From JBBSUQ01 sp964389755 (GTDB taxonomy: Bacteria > Bacteroidota > Bacteroidia > Flavobacteriales_D > Crocinitomicaceae), in NCBI GenBank assembly GCA_964389755.1, contig CAYMEW010000001.1, forward strand, positions 1 through 64,000: a stretch of DNA of 64,000 bases. The letters are read 5' to 3'. A model generated the notes under the pieces. It saw nothing but the letters and a program-made list of their open reading frames with translations. It was not told where the DNA came from and searched no databases. Shown one piece after another: positions 9,801 to 16,122 of the stretch (within the stretch, counting starts at the first letter, position 1; each line of letters starts with the position of its first letter). Position numbers and translations under genes: made by a program.

Positions 9801-10127
9801 TGGTTCAGGAATGTCAAAACGTTCACAAAAACGTTCTTTGAATGAATTCGATTCACCGACAAAACGTTCAAAATGAAACTTTTTAGCTCCTTTGAATTCC
9901 CCGTTAACAGGTTTGTCGAATTTAACATTTCCTGAAAGGTGTTTTTCAAGAGCCCACATGAAACTGGACTTACCAGTTCCGTACGATCCGATGATGGAAA
10001 ACGAATGCTGACCTTGTCCGTAATTAAAAATTATGCGGTTATATACATCGTTAGAATTTCGGGTTACAATGTAATCCAATTCATGTGCATGGTCCCGTTC
10101 AATATTTGTAGATATCCTAAATTCCAT
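6888..10127 (-). CDS. sspC: Large P-loop ATPase SspC of the phosphorothioation module
   Basis: ATPase of 1079 residues. Walker A is GSYGTGKSS (47-55, Lys53) and Walker B is LLVDEFGKH (Asp140-Glu141). The rest is long, mostly helical and charged, without further domains I recognise. P-loop proteins of this size and layout occur in phosphorothioation and BREX-type loci (SspC, BrxC-like). The gene overlaps sspB by 11 bases upstream and sspD by 4 bases downstream, so the three proteins should be made in fixed proportion. Its position between DUF4007 and a DndC-type protein makes SspC the best assignment. A BrxC-like protein of a BREX locus is less likely because no PglZ, PglX or BrxL gene is seen. 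Confidence 0.78.
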   Translation of the reverse strand: MEFRISTNIERDHAHELDYIVTRNSNDVYNRIIFNYGQGQHSFSIIGSYGTGKSSFMWALEKHLSGNVKFDKPVNGEFKGAKKFHFERFVGESNSFKERFCERFDIPEPARKTNKEILAFFEKWITKNGKVNDVLVLLVDEFGKHLEYAAKSNSDELYFIQELAEYCNDADKQILFITTLHQNFSTYAKHLSKPQRSEWDKVKGRLVDIAFDEPVEQLLYFAAQKLKNNSVPRDRKKQLRELAELIESSGLLGKNSNREDDIYSDLFPLDPLAADILTKSLQRYGQNERSLFTFLQSRELSKKVQSNYFFTVADCFDYLVRNLNSEIEDGEKNPFKPQWKAAILALEKCELIFNEDFEDAAKLVKTICLSGIFSHSSGLLNDTILSAYAKSVYSFESSEELINKLVRYNIIKYSNHRRKFSFIEGTDVDIEYELINASKHIEHDFNLVNRLNRFFDFDFIPAKRIQFERGTPRFFGFQLFDEFNYTEPQDELDGYINLIFSNRNITTAVKQKSKEIETAQIFVLFKDIEAIHQTIYEIDKIEYVISEHPEDKVALRILNEEKLFRLNQLEDLVKTALYSGSSKTQWIYKGHDKRSDKRLDIRSEKQLNSFLSDVCAEVYAATPVYRNEMVNKEYLSTPILTARKHLIKQLINAGDQEDLGFDQRKFPPEKTIYLSLLKKTGIHAKSEGVWQYGVPTEASFLPIWEASVAFIEQSSNAKKQISELYHQLKTHPFKLKQGFLDFWIPLILIIKKEDYALYAKGGEYIPHLTHEVMDLVYKNPAKFEIKGLSNSGVKESLFSYYRQMMDFNDSNVKGLESSYITIYGNFLKFYRELPDYSKTTRNLSPSAIGVREAIAKAKDPETALFDKIPAALAYYNLEFSDKSQQLGNFLDDLKSSIKQIRKAYDELLERVESEVLKHLGIYENSFEEYKPKLVAKLDGINPNLILSPQMRTFYNRVVSLLDVRTAYWESLSDVILGKRLYKITDDEIGLLIDRLKENFSALLDLLELHQIETAQEEEVIQLKISHANGTTNVKKNIIVDKAMNSQALNMEEKISAVLNGSSEINRLVLIRLLEKELSK

Positions 10128-10980
10128 GATAATACGATTTTAAAACATCCCACTTATCTATAGTTTCTTTCAACTGGATTTCTCTTCTACCGGCGTCTTC
10201 CTTGTATACAAGGTAGCCACTTTCCTGAAGTCTCAGTAATTTTTGGTCCGTTCCGTCCCGATTGCACAAGAATAAATCGGATACTTTATTTTGAATGTCG
10301 GCGAAAGAGATAGAAACTTCCTTTTCAAAAGTCTCTAACAGGCAAAAAAGAAATATTTCTTCAGGCAAATCATCTTTCCGGTTATACTCCATTGTGTATA
10401 AAGCTTCTCCATCAACTAATACATCCGGAACCACCGACAACAGATTCAAACCAATCAAAACCGAAGCATAGTCATCTTCAAGTGCCTTTACTTCTTTCTT
10501 ATTTGTAGCAATATAATTTCTTAGAAAAACTTTGACATCGTTTTGATAAGTACTATCGCTAAATGACGATCCGTCGGCGCTAACCTTTCGGGATATAAAT
10601 TCGCTTATTTGTTTTGGTGTAAATTCCGAAGAAACCCGCATCTTACGAAAATCTTCGAAAACCATTTTGTAAATAGAGGATTCACTATTGACCAAGCGAA
10701 AATGTAAAAGCCACATGGTCCCTCGATCTTCGAGGTATGGATCCAAACCGTCTGTTCCAAATAATTGCGTTGCAAAATCAGTAAGACATCCATCTTGTAG
10801 CAATCCAAAAACGCGCATCCAGTGGCCGATGGATGTGACCATATTTTTCCCCACGCCTAACTCTACAAGTGCCTCATTTGAAGAAAAACTACCAGATTGA
10901 TTCAGGAAATCGTAACCCTTTTTAAGCCAGAAATGACGGCAATGAAATGTTTCGTGGCCGGAAAATCTATACGTACTCAT
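10117..10980 (-). CDS. sspB: DUF4007 protein SspB
   Basis: Protein of 287 residues opening with the DUF4007 signature YRFSGHETFHCRHFWLKKG (FSGHETF at 6-12). In SspABCD systems the DUF4007 protein SspB is the DNA-nicking component that opens one strand for sulfur insertion (family knowledge). ATG at 10980 is chosen over an in-frame TTG at 10989 because a TAACTTTG promoter element and a palindrome cover the TTG and leave a short leader to the ATG. It is the first gene of the sspBCD operon and overlaps sspC by 11 bases. Confidence 0.85.
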   Translation of the reverse strand: MSTYRFSGHETFHCRHFWLKKGYDFLNQSGSFSSNEALVELGVGKNMVTSIGHWMRVFGLLQDGCLTDFATQLFGTDGLDPYLEDRGTMWLLHFRLVNSESSIYKMVFEDFRKMRVSSEFTPKQISEFISRKVSADGSSFSDSTYQNDVKVFLRNYIATNKKEVKALEDDYASVLIGLNLLSVVPDVLVDGEALYTMEYNRKDDLPEEIFLFCLLETFEKEVSISFADIQNKVSDLFLCNRDGTDQKLLRLQESGYLVYKEDAGRREIQLKETIDKWDVLKSYYHGI

Positions 10981-10993
10981 AACTTTCAAAGTT
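10981..10993. promoter_or_regulatory. 13-bp palindrome at the sspB promoter
   Basis: AACTTTCAAAGTT is a perfect inverted repeat around one central base. It abuts the sspB ATG and overlaps the -7 element read on the - strand. A repressor bound here would block transcription of sspBCD. AACTTTGA recurs once more about 40 bases upstream on the same strand. The operator role is inferred. Confidence 0.45.
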
Positions 10994-10994
10994 A
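10987..10994 (-). promoter_or_regulatory. -7 element (TAACTTTG) of sspBCD
   Basis: Read on the - strand this is TAACTTTG, an exact match to TAnnTTTG, ending 6 bases before the ATG at 10980. No clear -33 TTG at normal distance is seen. Confidence 0.5.
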
Positions 10995-11053
10995 TTAATT
11001 AAAATACTTTGATCTTATTTGGATATCTCAAAGTTGTAAACAAAGCTATGAGC

Positions 11054-11182
11054 TTAAACCGTAAGTTTATTACGTTCTAATGAATCCTCCCACAGGGATG
11101 GCGTTTCCGGGAAGGTTAAAAATCGTTGTACCAGCACTTCATGAACGCTTTCAGCATGTTCGGGAAACAGGGCAAACGATGG
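11054..11182 (-). other. Orphan 42-codon open stretch, possible gene remnant
   Basis: Between sspB and the next gene the - strand stays open for 42 sense codons from 11182 to a TAA at 11054. The translation is protein-like (it includes EVLVQRFLTFPETPSLWEDS), but it is bounded upstream by a TAG and has no ATG. It could be the tail of a gene destroyed when the island inserted, or part of a dispersed repeat. No function can be assigned. Confidence 0.2.
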
Positions 11183-11202
11183 CTAATTTCCTGTTAAGAA
11201 TA

Positions 11203-12366
11203 CTATTGAAATTGCAGAGCGACCTGTTCTTCGAGTTCCGGATCGTTAATCCGGGAAGCCAGTGCCAACGCCAGGTCACGCAATTCTTCTGCTTCTTCGT
11301 TCTTTCCTTCAGCCATGTACTCCTGGTATAGTTCCCGAAAGCAACGGATGTAGTTCAGATTTTGATAATCGACGTTGAGTTGATTGCCATCGACCGTAAA
11401 ATGGTATTTTAAATAGTCGAGCCGAAAGGTGTCTTCCACCAGTTTGCGATTCAGTGCATTCAAATTCTGCTCTTCCCGTGAATACAAAAGTGCCAGGCCT
11501 GAAATGTAAAGATCGTTCTCGAAGGTCTTGTAAAGGTGGTTGAAAAGTGTTAACCCGGTATAGAGCGGCCGGTCACCGGAATAGTTTCTCAGGATGTGTT
11601 CCACGATAGTGGTCCAGTTCTCATGGTAATCGTCCAACTCGATCTTTTCAAAGTCCAGAGGCGGAATACCGAGTTGTGCCAGTAACTTATCGCGGTATTC
11701 TTTGATCAGCAAAAAATCGATATTGATCACGGCCACATCCGTCCGGATATCAAATACATCCTGGAGCATCCAGACAGGGTAACTGTCGTTGTCAGTCTGC
11801 GTCAACAGGATTGCGTCGGGTTTCACAGACATCAGGACATTGTATGCATAATTCATTAACTGGGAAGAGAGGTAGTTTTTCGGATACCAGGCCCTGTTCG
11901 CTTCTTTGCGCAGTTCAAAGTCCATGGCGCTGACGGCATACGTGACCACACTGGCGTCGATTCCTTCGAAGTCCGGGTTCATCCGGTAAGCCTCCAGGAG
12001 TTTGTCACCGTTATCCGTTCCGATTCCCTGATTGAGATAGGTCAGGTAATTGACCATAAAGGTTCCGGGGATCTTTTGTTCCATTTGCGCGAGGATTTCG
12101 TTTCCGGTTTTCAAAGCCGGGGAAAGTTCCACGAAATCGGATTGCCAGTCTGCGGTACCATGCGCATTCCGGCATGCGCGGTAATAGTTATACCAGTTAT
12201 TTTCAGAAAGACTGTCTTTTTGAAGTTCTTTTTGCCAGAGTTCGGCCTGTTGGACGTAATAATCAAGCGGGTGCGGATCAGTTGCAAAAGAATGCTGTTG
12301 TTCGGGCTGTTGAGCAAGTACGGAAAGCGCAGGCAGAAAACTGAGCAAAAAAATCAGTTGTTTCAT
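11203..12366 (-). CDS. Secreted protein related to the DUF2723 C-terminal region
   Basis: Protein of 387 residues with a clear signal peptide (MKQLIFLLSFLPALSVLAQ). The stretch LLTQTDNDSYPVWMLQD (187-203) followed by DIRTDVAVIN (206-215) resembles the GDNDTFPLWYAQE...IRTDVRVVN motif in the soluble C-terminal part of DUF2723 membrane proteins of Bacteroidota, where the putative ligand site lies. No transmembrane part is encoded here, so it is a free-standing periplasmic or exported version. The final ~40 residues are charged and helical, TPR-like in texture. No close neighbour on its strand suggests an operon. Function unknown. Confidence 0.6.
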   Translation of the reverse strand: MKQLIFLLSFLPALSVLAQQPEQQHSFATDPHPLDYYVQQAELWQKELQKDSLSENNWYNYYRACRNAHGTADWQSDFVELSPALKTGNEILAQMEQKIPGTFMVNYLTYLNQGIGTDNGDKLLEAYRMNPDFEGIDASVVTYAVSAMDFELRKEANRAWYPKNYLSSQLMNYAYNVLMSVKPDAILLTQTDNDSYPVWMLQDVFDIRTDVAVINIDFLLIKEYRDKLLAQLGIPPLDFEKIELDDYHENWTTIVEHILRNYSGDRPLYTGLTLFNHLYKTFENDLYISGLALLYSREEQNLNALNRKLVEDTFRLDYLKYHFTVDGNQLNVDYQNLNYIRCFRELYQEYMAEGKNEEAEELRDLALALASRINDPELEEQVALQFQ

Positions 12367-12509
12367 AAGTTCGTGTTATGGTATCAGGTCGTAAAAACGT
12401 TAAATTCAGCCGTTTCGTATATCTGTGAGGTCCAGGCGGGAAAATTAGCAATAAAATGAACGTGCAGTAATTTTGTTTACAAATTGTCAAATCAGTGCGA
12501 AGAAAGTGC

Positions 12510-12704
12510 TTAATCGCTACTGAATAAATCCAGGTAATCCTGGAAAACACAGAGCCTGTCCCGGCGGGTTCCGGAAATTTCCTTTAGAATCCGGAGCGCT
12601 TCCAGGTCGGCAATCAACTTATAGGCCGTTACGTTCGATTTTTGAATAATTTCTTCCACTTTTTTCACTTCGATCACCGTCCCTGATTGATCTGATTTCC
12701 GCAT
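12510..12704 (-). CDS. Small winged-helix protein resembling a Fic C-terminal domain
   Basis: Only 64 residues. The core SNVTAYKLIADLEALRILKE followed by SGTRRDRLCVFQDYLDLF matches the winged-helix found at the C-terminus of Fic proteins (kTA..ll..L...GIL.E..G.RR.R.Y.. YL..L). The Fic catalytic motif HPFxxGNGR is absent in this window, so it is either the last piece of a degraded fic gene or an independent small DNA-binding protein. A perfect palindrome (12705-12717) directly in front of the ATG, with two more upstream, favours a self-regulating DNA-binding protein. Confidence 0.5.
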   Translation of the reverse strand: MRKSDQSGTVIEVKKVEEIIQKSNVTAYKLIADLEALRILKEISGTRRDRLCVFQDYLDLFSSD

Positions 12705-12717
12705 TGAAATGATTTCA
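12705..12717. promoter_or_regulatory. Palindrome abutting the winged-helix gene start
   Basis: TGAAAT-G-ATTTCA, perfect 6-bp arms with one central base, immediately upstream of the ATG at 12704. Candidate autoregulatory operator. Confidence 0.4.
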
Positions 12718-12728
12718 TTTTATACAAA

Positions 12729-12748
12729 AAGCTTAAACATATAAGCTT
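12729..12748. promoter_or_regulatory. Inverted repeat upstream of the winged-helix gene
   Basis: AAGCTTA (12729-12735), 6-base spacer, TAAGCTT (12742-12748). Second of three inverted repeats in the 151-bp gap between the permease and winged-helix genes. Confidence 0.35.
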
Positions 12749-12770
12749 ATTTAATTAAAATGGCGAAAAA

Positions 12771-12796
12771 CTTAAATAGGGAAATGTTTATTTAAG
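12771..12796. promoter_or_regulatory. Third inverted repeat upstream of the winged-helix gene
   Basis: CTTAAATA (12771-12778), 10-base spacer, TATTTAAG (12789-12796). Perfect 8-bp arms. It could be an operator or a weak hairpin after the permease gene; no T-run follows on the - strand. Confidence 0.35.
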
Positions 12797-12855
12797 GCGA
12801 GTGAAAATATAGCGATTCAACGCGCGGATTCATTGCGTTCCGGGATCGGCTCCGG

Positions 12856-14643
12856 CTAAAAATACAGCATCGGCAACAGCAACGATGCCAGGAACCACAA
12901 CCAGAGGGAAACGGCTCCGCCGACGAGCAGGAAGTGCCTGAACTTGTAGATCCCCATCCCGTAAATGATCGAGTTGGTCTGGTAACCGACGGGAGTGTAA
13001 AAGCTGAAGTTGGCGGCGAACATCACGGCAAAGAGCAGTGGCTTGGGGTCAATGTTCATCTTCTGTGCCACGCCGATGGCGATGGGCGCAATGACAATCG
13101 CGGTTGCATTATTGGACACAAAACCGCTCATCAGCATCGTAAAGCCGAAGATGATACTCACCAATAAGGGCGTGGAGACTCCCTGCAACAAATAATCGAG
13201 TTTTCCGGCGAGGTACTGGTCGGTGCCGGTGTTTTGCATGGCGAGCCCGAGCGGGATCATACCGGCCAGCAGGAAGATTACCTGCCAGTTAATGCCTTTG
13301 TACGCATCCTTGAACTGGATACAGCCGGTGAAGATGCACAGAGCGACTCCCATCAGGGAACTTTGCAACACGGAGAAGGTGCCGGTGGATGCCAGCAGGA
13401 TTACCATCAGGAAGGATAGCGAGGAAACGACCTTCCGGTAACGCGGAATATGCGGCAACGGGGTCATGGAACTCAACAGCAGCACGCCGTTGCGGGTACT
13501 GAGCCGGGCGATCTTTTTCTGGCTACCGGAAAGAATGATGCGGTCTCCCACTTCGATCTTACGGGTTGAGAAGAAATTTGTGAGCTGAATGGGATCGTTG
13601 AGGTAGTTGAACTCACTCTGCACGGCTTTCACGGAAATGCCTTCGGGAAGTTCGTTGTTGAGTTCGGACACGCGCATGCCCTGATAGGTGGAATTGGGCA
13701 GAATGAGAATCTCGTGCAGGTTGATCTTTTCCATGATCTCCACGGTATTGTCGACATTGAGAATGTGAATTCCCATCTCATCGGCTTTGTCGCGGAGGTC
13801 GTCCATGGTCACATCCAGCCAGAGAATGTCTTCCGCTTCGATGGGTTCCTCACCGAGGTTCTTATCGATGAACTTTCCGCCGCGCTGAATGCTCAGGAGC
13901 CGGTAGTCATTGTCTTCCCAAATAAGTGTATCCACCGGTTTCTGGCCGATGAGCGGGGAATTCTCCCGCAACTGGACGGAGGTAATGAAGCTGAAGGACT
14001 TTACGACTTCCTGTTCGTTGGCATACCGGGTTTGCGGAAGGACGATCTTCGAGAGGAAATAAATGATGGGTACGGAAGTGAGCAAAAAGATGATGCCGGG
14101 GAAACTGAAGTCGAAGAAATGAATGCGTTCGATCTCGTAGCGCTGGGCGATGCCGTTGACGATGAGGTTCGTACTGGTCCCCATCAGCGTGCAGCTTCCG
14201 CCGAGGATACCGGCAAAGGAAATGGGCAACAGTACTTTTTTACGGTCTACCTTTTTCTGCAGGGCCAGTTCATTGATAAGCTTGATGAAAATGATCACCA
14301 CTGCCGTGGTCGCGATGAAGGAGGAAAAGATCCCGACGGTCAGCATGAGTAGCGGCAAAAAGATCCAGAAGGGCCAGGTAGCCATGTTTTTCATGCGCGA
14401 AGCGACGAGTGTGATCACGCCGTTCTTTTCGATACAGGTCGCCATGATCATCAGGCTCATAATTGTAATCACCGAGGGATCGGCAAAGCCTGAAATGGCC
14501 TGTTCGGGTTTTACCAGTCCGAGCACCATGGTGCCGGTGAGCAGGAAAAAAGCGGTTTTATCGACGGTAAATATCTCGGTCACGAAGAAAAAGATGGCCA
14601 CTCCCAGCAGGATCAATACCATCAGTATTTCGTTCGTCAGCAT
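12856..14643 (-). CDS. SLC13/DASS-family permease with two RCK_C (TrkA-C) domains
   Basis: Inner-membrane transporter of 595 residues. An N-terminal block of hydrophobic segments (to about residue 200) and a C-terminal block (about 395-595) flank a soluble middle part (about 215-375) with two RCK_C-like domains, recognisable from ENSPLIGQK...DYRLLSIQRGG...EAEDILWLD and NSTYQGMRVSEL...VGDRIILSG. This is the arrangement of bacterial SLC13 permeases for divalent anions such as sulfate or dicarboxylates; the substrate cannot be read from sequence. It starts 16 bases after the response-regulator kinase gene, so it is probably the last gene of a signalling-plus-transport operon. Confidence 0.8.
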   Translation of the reverse strand: MLTNEILMVLILLGVAIFFFVTEIFTVDKTAFFLLTGTMVLGLVKPEQAISGFADPSVITIMSLMIMATCIEKNGVITLVASRMKNMATWPFWIFLPLLMLTVGIFSSFIATTAVVIIFIKLINELALQKKVDRKKVLLPISFAGILGGSCTLMGTSTNLIVNGIAQRYEIERIHFFDFSFPGIIFLLTSVPIIYFLSKIVLPQTRYANEQEVVKSFSFITSVQLRENSPLIGQKPVDTLIWEDNDYRLLSIQRGGKFIDKNLGEEPIEAEDILWLDVTMDDLRDKADEMGIHILNVDNTVEIMEKINLHEILILPNSTYQGMRVSELNNELPEGISVKAVQSEFNYLNDPIQLTNFFSTRKIEVGDRIILSGSQKKIARLSTRNGVLLLSSMTPLPHIPRYRKVVSSLSFLMVILLASTGTFSVLQSSLMGVALCIFTGCIQFKDAYKGINWQVIFLLAGMIPLGLAMQNTGTDQYLAGKLDYLLQGVSTPLLVSIIFGFTMLMSGFVSNNATAIVIAPIAIGVAQKMNIDPKPLLFAVMFAANFSFYTPVGYQTNSIIYGMGIYKFRHFLLVGGAVSLWLWFLASLLLPMLYF

Positions 14644-14659
14644 GTGTCAGCTTTTAGTG

Positions 14660-16105
14660 TTAACGGGGCAAAATTATATCGAACGTGGTGCCCTCTCCCA
14701 CTTCGCTGGTCACGTCAATCGAGCCTTTATGCTGGATGATGATGTTCTTTACGGTCGTCATGCCGAGTCCCATCCCGCCTTCGCGTTTACTAAAGAAGGC
14801 ATCGAACAGGTTGCGGCGTACTTCTTCGTCCATTCCTTTCCCGTTGTCGGTAATGAGGATGTGTGCCTTGCGCGGTTCCATACGTACTTCGACCAGGAGT
14901 TTCGGGTCGGCCGTTTCGGAAAGTGCCTCGGTTGCGTTGGTAATAATGTTCACCACGGCAATCTTGATGCGTTCATCATCGAGCGGTACGGTCGTTTCGG
15001 TATCGAAGCCGCGTTTCTCGAGCTTAATGTTTTTCAGGCGTATCCGGTCGATGCAGATCTCGATCGCGTCATTGACGACGTCCTCGATCGTATTGTCCTG
15101 GATGTCGAGGTCGATGAGTTTGGTGGAGTGCAGCAACTGATCGATCATATCTTTGATGCGGTTGGAATTCCGCATGATCATATCGACGTACATCGCCGCT
15201 TCTTCCATGCCGTTGAGTTCTTCGCGCAATTGCTCCGAAGCGAGGTTAATGTTCGTAAGCGGGTTCCGGACTTCGTGACCGATCATACGCGCAAGCCGGC
15301 CACTGAGGTTGAATTTTTCGGATTCAATGATCTGTGCCTCGGCCTTCTTCAGGTCAGTGAGGTCGTGGATGACGCCCTGGTAGCCAACTACTTCATTGAA
15401 TTTATTGAGGATCGAGAAGAAGGAAATCGTAACCATCAGCTGCGACTGGTCGGCCTTTTTGAGTTCGCAGGAAAAACTTCCTTTGGGAATTCCGTATTCC
15501 TGCAGCCCGATCAGTTCTTTGAAATCGTCCTGGTCCACGAAGAAATCGGACAGGTTGTAATCTTTGACATGGTTCAGTTCAATTCCGAATTTCTTCAGGA
15601 AAGTGCTGTTCACCTCGAGTAGCTGCCAGTGTATATCGGTCGTATAGATCGCGTCAATACTATGCGTAAAGAGGTTATGGTAACGCTTTTGTTCGGAGCG
15701 CACCATGAGCGTTTGGTTATAGCGCTCGAGCGCGTGCCGGATAGAACGTTCCAGGGATTCGGCACTCATACCGGCCTTGGTGATGTAATCCGCCGCACCG
15801 ATCCGGATGGCTTCCACGTCGATCTCGCGGCTGTTCAGTCCGGTCAGCAGGATCAGCGGTTTGTCCACTCCTTTATCAATGGACTCGCGAATGAGGTCGA
15901 GCCCGGTTTTAGCACCCAGGTAATGATCCACCAGGTGAATGTCGTGCGAATTTTCCGAGGCGAGTTCCACTCCTTTCTCGTAGTCGCTTGCCCAGTTTAT
16001 TTCGAGTTCCAGGTGCCTCAGGTCTTTCAGGAGGTCCTGGATGAGGAAATAATCTTCTTCGTCATCATCAACGATCAAGATACGTAGCTGTTGTTTGTCG
16101 CTCAA
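14660..16105 (-). CDS. REC-PAS-histidine kinase (response regulator fused to sensor kinase)
   Basis: Soluble signalling protein of 481 residues, with no transmembrane segment. An N-terminal receiver domain has the acidic pocket VDDD (12-15) and phosphoacceptor Asp60. A PAS domain follows (about 140-255), then a HisKA domain with the H-box ARMIGHEVRNPL (His277), then a HATPase with N-box NIITNATEA, DNGKGMDEE and GGMGLGM. With the receiver first, the protein can take a phosphate from another kinase and pass signals on through its own. It starts 17 bases after the CHASE3 kinase gene, the likely upstream partner. Confidence 0.88.
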   Translation of the reverse strand: MSDKQQLRILIVDDDEEDYFLIQDLLKDLRHLELEINWASDYEKGVELASENSHDIHLVDHYLGAKTGLDLIRESIDKGVDKPLILLTGLNSREIDVEAIRIGAADYITKAGMSAESLERSIRHALERYNQTLMVRSEQKRYHNLFTHSIDAIYTTDIHWQLLEVNSTFLKKFGIELNHVKDYNLSDFFVDQDDFKELIGLQEYGIPKGSFSCELKKADQSQLMVTISFFSILNKFNEVVGYQGVIHDLTDLKKAEAQIIESEKFNLSGRLARMIGHEVRNPLTNINLASEQLREELNGMEEAAMYVDMIMRNSNRIKDMIDQLLHSTKLIDLDIQDNTIEDVVNDAIEICIDRIRLKNIKLEKRGFDTETTVPLDDERIKIAVVNIITNATEALSETADPKLLVEVRMEPRKAHILITDNGKGMDEEVRRNLFDAFFSKREGGMGLGMTTVKNIIIQHKGSIDVTSEVGEGTTFDIILPR

Positions 16106-16122
16106 ACCGTTTGTTTTAATTG

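Noticed and set aside
6888..10127. Reading the large ATPase as BrxC of a BREX system
   Set aside because: No PglZ, PglX, BrxL or Lon-like gene is near; DUF4007 and DndC-type neighbours point to phosphorothioation.
13714..14352. 212-codon + strand open frame
   Set aside because: Antisense to the SLC13 permease with no family resemblance.
14150..15622. 490-codon + strand open frame
   Set aside because: It lies opposite the permease and response-regulator kinase genes, whose domains are certain; its His/Val/Phe-rich sequence is the mirror of their codons.
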